Positions 42,776-46,504 of a DNA stretch of 46,504 nucleotides are shown here, one piece after another. The notes under the pieces were generated by a model, which saw only the letters and a list, made by a program, of their open reading frames with translations, ran no database searches and was not told where the DNA came from. The translations under genes and the position numbers were made by a program. Numbering within the stretch: position 1 is the first letter of the stretch; the number at the start of each line of letters is the position of its first letter. The stretch is from JAFGPF01 sp964409485 (GTDB lineage: Bacteria; Chloroflexota; Dehalococcoidia; Dehalococcoidales; RBG-16-60-22): contig CAYPDM010000005.1 in NCBI GenBank assembly GCA_964409485.1, forward strand, positions 1 through 46,504, read 5' to 3'.

Positions 42776-43920
42776 TCCACCGTGGATTCCCTGCCGTAGA
42801 ATCTATCCTTCCAGGTTACGCCAGCACCGATAATCCACCGCCCGCCGGAATAGATAACGTTCATAAAGTAGAACAACATCCCGACGGGGTGGAACCAGAC
42901 CGAAATGGCCGGCTCCCGGAAGCGCCTGTCTATCAGCCACCGCATGAATAGAATAACCGCCAACTGAAAAACCACAATCCCGCGGTAGAGGTAAGGCATC
43001 TCGGTTACAAAAAACCCGTTCCAGAGCCAGTAAAACGGCGCGATATAGAAAAAGTAAGCTGCCAGAACCAATCCGACCAGTGCTACCGGTGCCATAGCCA
43101 CAATGGAATAAATCGACTTGCCCAGTCCGTACCAGGCCGACCCCAGGTCCCGGTACATATTACAGGAGACTACCGGGGACAGGTCTATGGCGATATGGCG
43201 GCCACCGCGACGGCCTACTTCGATGCCCAGCCAGATATCCTCAACGATTCTTGACTGCACCACCTTATGCCCGCCCATCTTCCAATATTCGTCCCTGGAG
43301 AAGAGAAGGAACTGGCCGATAGCCATCGATGGTTTCGGGTTTTTACACCGGTGAAGCCACCACAACGGCAGCCAGCCCAGAATGATGAAATACATGACGG
43401 GTATGACAATCTTCTGGGACAGTGAGGTAGCCAGCTGGCGGGGAAAGCCGGAAAGCATCGATGTTTTATGTTTTATAGCTATAGAGAGCACACTGCGCAG
43501 CATATGGGGGGCGTGGGTGGTATCCGCATCCACGAAAAGAAACCAGTCGCCGCGCGCCTGCTGCGCCAGTTGATAGCAGGCGAAAGGCTTGCCCGCCCAC
43601 CCTGCGGGGAGGGGTTCGCCCCGGAAAAGCCGGATACGGTCGTCACGGGCGGCTATATCGCCAATGATGGCCCCGGTATTATCCACCGAGTTATCGTCCA
43701 GCACCAGCACCTCATAGTTAGGATAGTCCTGTTCCTGGAGGGACTTCAGGCAGCTGGCGATATTCGCCTCTTCGTCCCTCGCCGGAATCATGACGGAGAT
43801 GAGGGGTGCCGGACCGGGTACCCTGGCTTTTCGACTGGGCTTCTTGAGGCTCCTCAAGTTAAGAATAAGATTAACCAGGAAAACCACCAGACCTGCTGCT
43901 ATTATAAACTGGTATAACAT
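42772..43920 (-). CDS. Membrane glycosyltransferase family 2 (CrtQ/HpnB-like)
   Basis: This 382-residue GT-A glycosyltransferase has an N-terminal membrane helix, catalytic core motifs LISVMIPARDEEANI, LVLDDNSVDNT and the metal-binding FVDADTTHAP, an acceptor-site VEDIWLGIEVGRRG, and three or four C-terminal hydrophobic helices. This architecture resembles GT2 enzymes involved in carotenoid or hopanoid glycosylation, and lipid-linked sugar transfer. The start is ATG 43920. It lies 12 bases downstream of plsY, so a lipid acceptor is plausible. Confidence 0.85.
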   Translation of the reverse strand: MLYQFIIAAGLVVFLVNLILNLRSLKKPSRKARVPGPAPLISVMIPARDEEANIASCLKSLQEQDYPNYEVLVLDDNSVDNTGAIIGDIAARDDRIRLFRGEPLPAGWAGKPFACYQLAQQARGDWFLFVDADTTHAPHMLRSVLSIAIKHKTSMLSGFPRQLATSLSQKIVIPVMYFIILGWLPLWWLHRCKNPKPSMAIGQFLLFSRDEYWKMGGHKVVQSRIVEDIWLGIEVGRRGGRHIAIDLSPVVSCNMYRDLGSAWYGLGKSIYSIVAMAPVALVGLVLAAYFFYIAPFYWLWNGFFVTEMPYLYRGIVVFQLAVILFMRWLIDRRFREPAISVWFHPVGMLFYFMNVIYSGGRWIIGAGVTWKDRFYGRESTVE

Positions 43921-43932
43921 AATCCAGCCTTT

Positions 43933-44568
43933 CTAGATGATTGATAAAGTCCCGCGAATAATCGATTGCAGCCAGCGGACGAGTCTCCCCCGGAAACCGG
44001 GAAAGGTACGAAGCTCATTAAAGTGCTTTACGGCAAATACCGCCAGTATACAGAGCATCAGGAGAGTTTCCCATGAACTCCCCCGGGTGACAGCCAGATA
44101 AGCCAGCGAACCGGCGGCCCCGAAGATGACTGTCCAGGCATCCACTTCTATCAAGAGCGCACCCAGGACCATGCAGACGATGAAAGCCAGCAATACCTCG
44201 TGCTGGGGAAGCGCCAGAAGAACGCCGAAGGCAACGGCCACGGCCTTGCCGCCGTGCCACCGTAGAAGAGGCGAGAAAGCGTGACCTGAAACAGCGCTCA
44301 TGCCCACAATCACGACAGCGACATCAGACAGGCCGAAGACCGTATGCGCCAGGAAAACGAACGGCACTCCCTTGGCTACATCCAGGAATATAGCCAGGTA
44401 GCCTGCTTTCTGACCGCCCGCCCGGAAAACATTAAAGGCGCCGGGATTACCGTCACCGTAGTCCCTGGGGTCTTTGTCCAGGAACCAGCGACCGACGATT
44501 ATGGAGAACGGGATAGACCCCAGACCGAAGGCGGCCACGGCCAGCAAAGACGTCTTAATTGCTTCCAT
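43933..44568 (-). CDS. plsY: Glycerol-3-phosphate acyltransferase PlsY
   Basis: PlsY transfers an acyl group from acyl-phosphate to glycerol-3-phosphate, the first step of phospholipid synthesis in most bacteria. The 211-residue membrane protein has the three conserved motifs: GLGSIPFSIIVGR, GDGNPGAFNVFRAGGQKAG and SGHAFSPLLRWHGGKAVAVAFG. About six transmembrane helices. It is the first gene of a plsY, glycosyltransferase and FGase-like operon. An 8-bp inverted repeat lies upstream. Confidence 0.94.
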   Translation of the reverse strand: MEAIKTSLLAVAAFGLGSIPFSIIVGRWFLDKDPRDYGDGNPGAFNVFRAGGQKAGYLAIFLDVAKGVPFVFLAHTVFGLSDVAVVIVGMSAVSGHAFSPLLRWHGGKAVAVAFGVLLALPQHEVLLAFIVCMVLGALLIEVDAWTVIFGAAGSLAYLAVTRGSSWETLLMLCILAVFAVKHFNELRTFPGFRGRLVRWLQSIIRGTLSII

Positions 44569-44591
44569 ACCTTATCGTTCCCCGTTTAATC

Positions 44592-44618
44592 GTTATACCT
44601 TGAGTATCTTGGTATAAC
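44592..44618. promoter_or_regulatory. Inverted repeat upstream of plsY, candidate operator
   Basis: GTTATACC (44592-44599) and GGTATAAC (44611-44618) are a perfect 8-bp inverted repeat with an 11-base centre, 24 bases before the plsY start. On the minus strand the proximal arm includes TATAAC, a possible -10 element without a good -35. A regulatory role is a guess. Confidence 0.35.
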
Positions 44619-44641
44619 TTAAAACAAAACCACCACGGACG

Positions 44642-45103
44642 TCAAGTGGCCCCGGTACAGTCGCGTTTCCGCAAATTCGACAGTCGTGAAATACCCAGCC
44701 AGACACTACCCACAATGCCGACAAAGATGCCCGTAGGAGTAAAAAGAAGGATAACATCGGATATTATCACGTGGAAAATACGCCAGGGCACGCTCTGCGT
44801 CGCGTCAGTGCCCCCGAACCACCCGGTCAGAGGAAGCGCCACTTCCATATACAGGAATGACAGAACGATGGCGCCGACAAAGGAAACGAAAAGGAGAATC
44901 AGGAAATTCCTTATTTTACGCCATCCGCGTACCAGTGCGGTCAATAATAATGTAACCGCTACCCAGCCGAGGATGATGCCGGTGGGATTATCCAGTCCAA
45001 CGAAAACAATACATATTATCAGCGCTAAAAACAGGGCAAGCAGGACGCGGGTCGTCCGCCGGGAATTTTTCAGGTCGGAGAATTTTTTAATCAATTTATG
45101 CAC
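44642..45103 (-). CDS. Hypothetical membrane protein, 153 residues
   Basis: This protein has four hydrophobic segments (approximately residues 20-38, 42-58, 66-90, 110-135), a basic N-terminus (LIKKFSDLKNSRRTTR) and a basic C-terminus. No family recognised. It lies upstream of plsY on the same strand, with a 73-base gap containing the inverted repeat, and diverges from lepB. Confidence 0.65.
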   Translation of the reverse strand: MHKLIKKFSDLKNSRRTTRVLLALFLALIICIVFVGLDNPTGIILGWVAVTLLLTALVRGWRKIRNFLILLFVSFVGAIVLSFLYMEVALPLTGWFGGTDATQSVPWRIFHVIISDVILLFTPTGIFVGIVGSVWLGISRLSNLRKRDCTGAT

Positions 45104-45250
45104 GGCTGGTCCTGACCGGAACGGTCTTTATCTATCCTAATACCTGGGACGCATTTTAGCAAGGACGATAATAATAACAATCGAATCCCGACACTGGCGG
45201 GACGATGGGAAATAGGGTATAATTGGGCGTAAGCCGAGGGGAAATTCACG

Positions 45251-45799
45251 ATGAAAACATTCTTGCGCGAAATCCTGATAACGATAATACTGGCCCTGGC
45301 GATATTCTTCGTGGCGCGGGGGACCATCCAGACCTACGAGGTATTTATGACCAGCATGGAGCCGAGCTTCTACGAAGGCCAGCGGGTGGTGGTCAATAAA
45401 GCCGCCTACTGGGACTGGGTGGGTGAACCGGAGAGGGGCGACGTTATTATCTTCAGGGCGCCCAACGGAAGCAACGAGGACTTCATCAAGCGCGTTATCG
45501 GTCTGCCCGGCGACACGGTAGAGGTGAAGGATAATGCCGTTTACATTAACGACGTGGCGCTGGACGAGCCATATATCATGAATAAGCCTACTTATATCAT
45601 GCCGAAAAGGGAAGTCCCGGAGGACAAATACTTCGTCCTCGGCGACAACCGCAACCACAGCAACGACTCGCATAACAACTGGTTGGTTGACCGCCCCGCT
45701 ATTCACGGCAAAGCCTGGCTGTCTACGTGGCCGCCGGACCTTTGGGGGGTCGTGCCCGAATATTCCCTCGGCAATCAGGTAGCCAGCGCCGAAAATTAA
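45251..45799 (+). CDS. lepB: Signal peptidase I
   Basis: Signal peptidase I removes signal peptides from exported proteins. The 182-residue protein has one N-terminal membrane anchor (residues 7-24), the catalytic serine Ser35 in MTSMEPSF, the general-base lysine Lys80 in DFIKRVIGLPGD, and the conserved VLGDNRNHSNDS box. TATAAT at 45218-45223 is a likely -10, with a poor -35. The next gene, pyrE, starts 23 bases later. Confidence 0.95.
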   Translation: MKTFLREILITIILALAIFFVARGTIQTYEVFMTSMEPSFYEGQRVVVNKAAYWDWVGEPERGDVIIFRAPNGSNEDFIKRVIGLPGDTVEVKDNAVYINDVALDEPYIMNKPTYIMPKREVPEDKYFVLGDNRNHSNDSHNNWLVDRPAIHGKAWLSTWPPDLWGVVPEYSLGNQVASAEN

Positions 45800-45822
45800 A
45801 AGGACACGGTCCGGAGTTGCAG

Positions 45823-46404
45823 ATGACAGATAGCGTCGAGCAGATGTTCGAGAAGTCGGGAGCGCTACTTAAAGGACACTTCCTGCTGACTTCCGGTCGG
45901 CACTCGCCGGTCTACTGGGAAAAGGCGCGCGTCCTGCAATTTCCCGAATACACGGAGAAGCTCTGCGCCATGATTGCCGGTCACTTCCGCCAGTCCGGCG
46001 TGCAGGTGGTGGCCGGTCCTACCACGCCCGGCATTATCCTCGCCTACGAGACCGCCCGGCAGCTCGGGGTGCGGGGCATCTTCGCCGAAAAAGACGAATC
46101 CGGCGGCAGGGTGTTCCGTCGCGGCTTCAACATCGACCCCGGCGAAAACGTACTCATCGTCGACGATATCCTCACCACGGGCGGCTCGGTCCGCGATGTC
46201 GTGGCGGCGGTGGAAAAGGCGGGGGGCAGGGTGGCGGGAATCGGCGTGCTGGTAGACCGCTCTAATGGAAAGATAGACTTCGGCGTACCCTTCTACAGCT
46301 GCCACAGCACGGAGGCGGTCACTTACTCTCCCGGGAATTGCCCGCTCTGTGCCGGGGGCATCCCGCTGGTGAAACCGGGGAGCAGTAAGTCGAAGACGGG
46401 ATGA
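45823..46404 (+). CDS. pyrE: Orotate phosphoribosyltransferase
   Basis: PyrE converts orotate and PRPP to orotidine 5'-monophosphate in pyrimidine synthesis. The 193-residue product has the PRPP-binding loop VLIVDDILTTGGS, the FAEKDESGGRVFRRGF segment and SGRHSPVYWEKARVL near the N-terminus. The frame is open from 45727 inside lepB, but the family N-terminus starts at ATG 45823, with GGAG 6 bases upstream. The C-terminal CPLCAGGIPLVKPGS tail is a feature of the longer PyrE subgroup. Likely co-transcribed with lepB. Confidence 0.93.
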   Translation: MTDSVEQMFEKSGALLKGHFLLTSGRHSPVYWEKARVLQFPEYTEKLCAMIAGHFRQSGVQVVAGPTTPGIILAYETARQLGVRGIFAEKDESGGRVFRRGFNIDPGENVLIVDDILTTGGSVRDVVAAVEKAGGRVAGIGVLVDRSNGKIDFGVPFYSCHSTEAVTYSPGNCPLCAGGIPLVKPGSSKSKTG

Positions 46405-46450
46405 AATATTCCCCCGCCTACCGTATCCCCCGTTAAAGAGGAGGCCTGCC

Positions 46451-46504
46451 ATGGAAACCGCCGCTATCATCGCCGTAGTAATCATCGTCGCCATCCTGGT
46501 CATC
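46451..46504 (+). CDS. Start of a membrane-anchored protein (3' cut by window edge)
   Basis: Only the first 18 codons are in the window. ATG 46451 is preceded by AGAGGAGG about 9 bases upstream. The product begins METAAIIAVVIIVAILVI, a hydrophobic N-terminal anchor. RmuC-like or other anchored proteins begin this way, but the family cannot be assigned. Confidence 0.6.
   Translation, partial: METAAIIAVVIIVAILVI

Overview
The window looks like chromosomal DNA of an anaerobic member of the Chloroflexota, most likely class Dehalococcoidia. This is inferred from the gene mix and protein style: ftsA-ftsZ followed by rsmD-coaD-ferredoxin, a 2-hydroxyacyl-CoA dehydratase-type activase, a C_GCAxxG_C_C redox protein and oxygen-independent catabolism. 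No marker gene here settles the taxonomy. Strong Shine-Dalgarno sequences and near-consensus TTGACA/TATAAT promoters make most gene boundaries readable. I see no transposase, integrase, CRISPR array or rRNA.

Layout. Positions 1-3.4 kb (+) hold housekeeping genes: the end of ftsA, ftsZ, a terminator, a promoter, rsmD, coaD and a 2[4Fe-4S] ferredoxin. Positions 3.6-8.2 kb (-) are a regulator-led MacAB-like export operon (GbsR/MarR regulator, lipoprotein adaptor, ABC ATPase, FtsX-type permease, CvpA). It starts from a perfect-consensus promoter with an inverted repeat around its -35 box. Positions 8.3-11.9 kb (-) are leuS-proC. Positions 12-16.3 kb hold tRNA-Leu(CAA), an AEC transporter, small proteins (including an unlisted 39-residue basic one), a K+ channel with an RCK domain, tRNA-Gln(TTG) and a C_GCAxxG_C_C protein.

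Positions 16.4-36.2 kb are the centrepiece, a catabolic island of about 20 kb. It contains a nitrilase-family amidohydrolase, a divergently transcribed MarR regulator, and a tightly packed operon: HyuA-type alpha, a small zinc protein of the acetone carboxylase gamma family, a URO-D-like protein, a second HyuA-type alpha-prime, HyuB-type beta, 3-oxoacid CoA-transferase A and B, a DUF35 protein and an SCP-x-type thiolase. A five-gene Liv-type ABC importer and an E1 alpha/beta pair of a 2-oxoacid or acetoin dehydrogenase follow, with no E2 or E3. I read this as an ATP-dependent ketone carboxylation pathway of the acetophenone carboxylase type: import, ketone to 3-oxoacid, CoA transfer, then thiolysis to acetyl-CoA plus an acyl-CoA. 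The substrate is unknown. A hydantoin/carbamoyl pathway is the main alternative.

Positions 36.4-46.5 kb hold a small coiled-coil protein, a 1409-residue double-activase/dehydratase-like iron-sulfur protein, a 600-base gap with a consensus promoter but no convincing gene, then N-formylglutamate amidohydrolase-like, glycosyltransferase, plsY and a membrane protein (all -), and finally lepB, pyrE and the first 18 codons of another gene (+).
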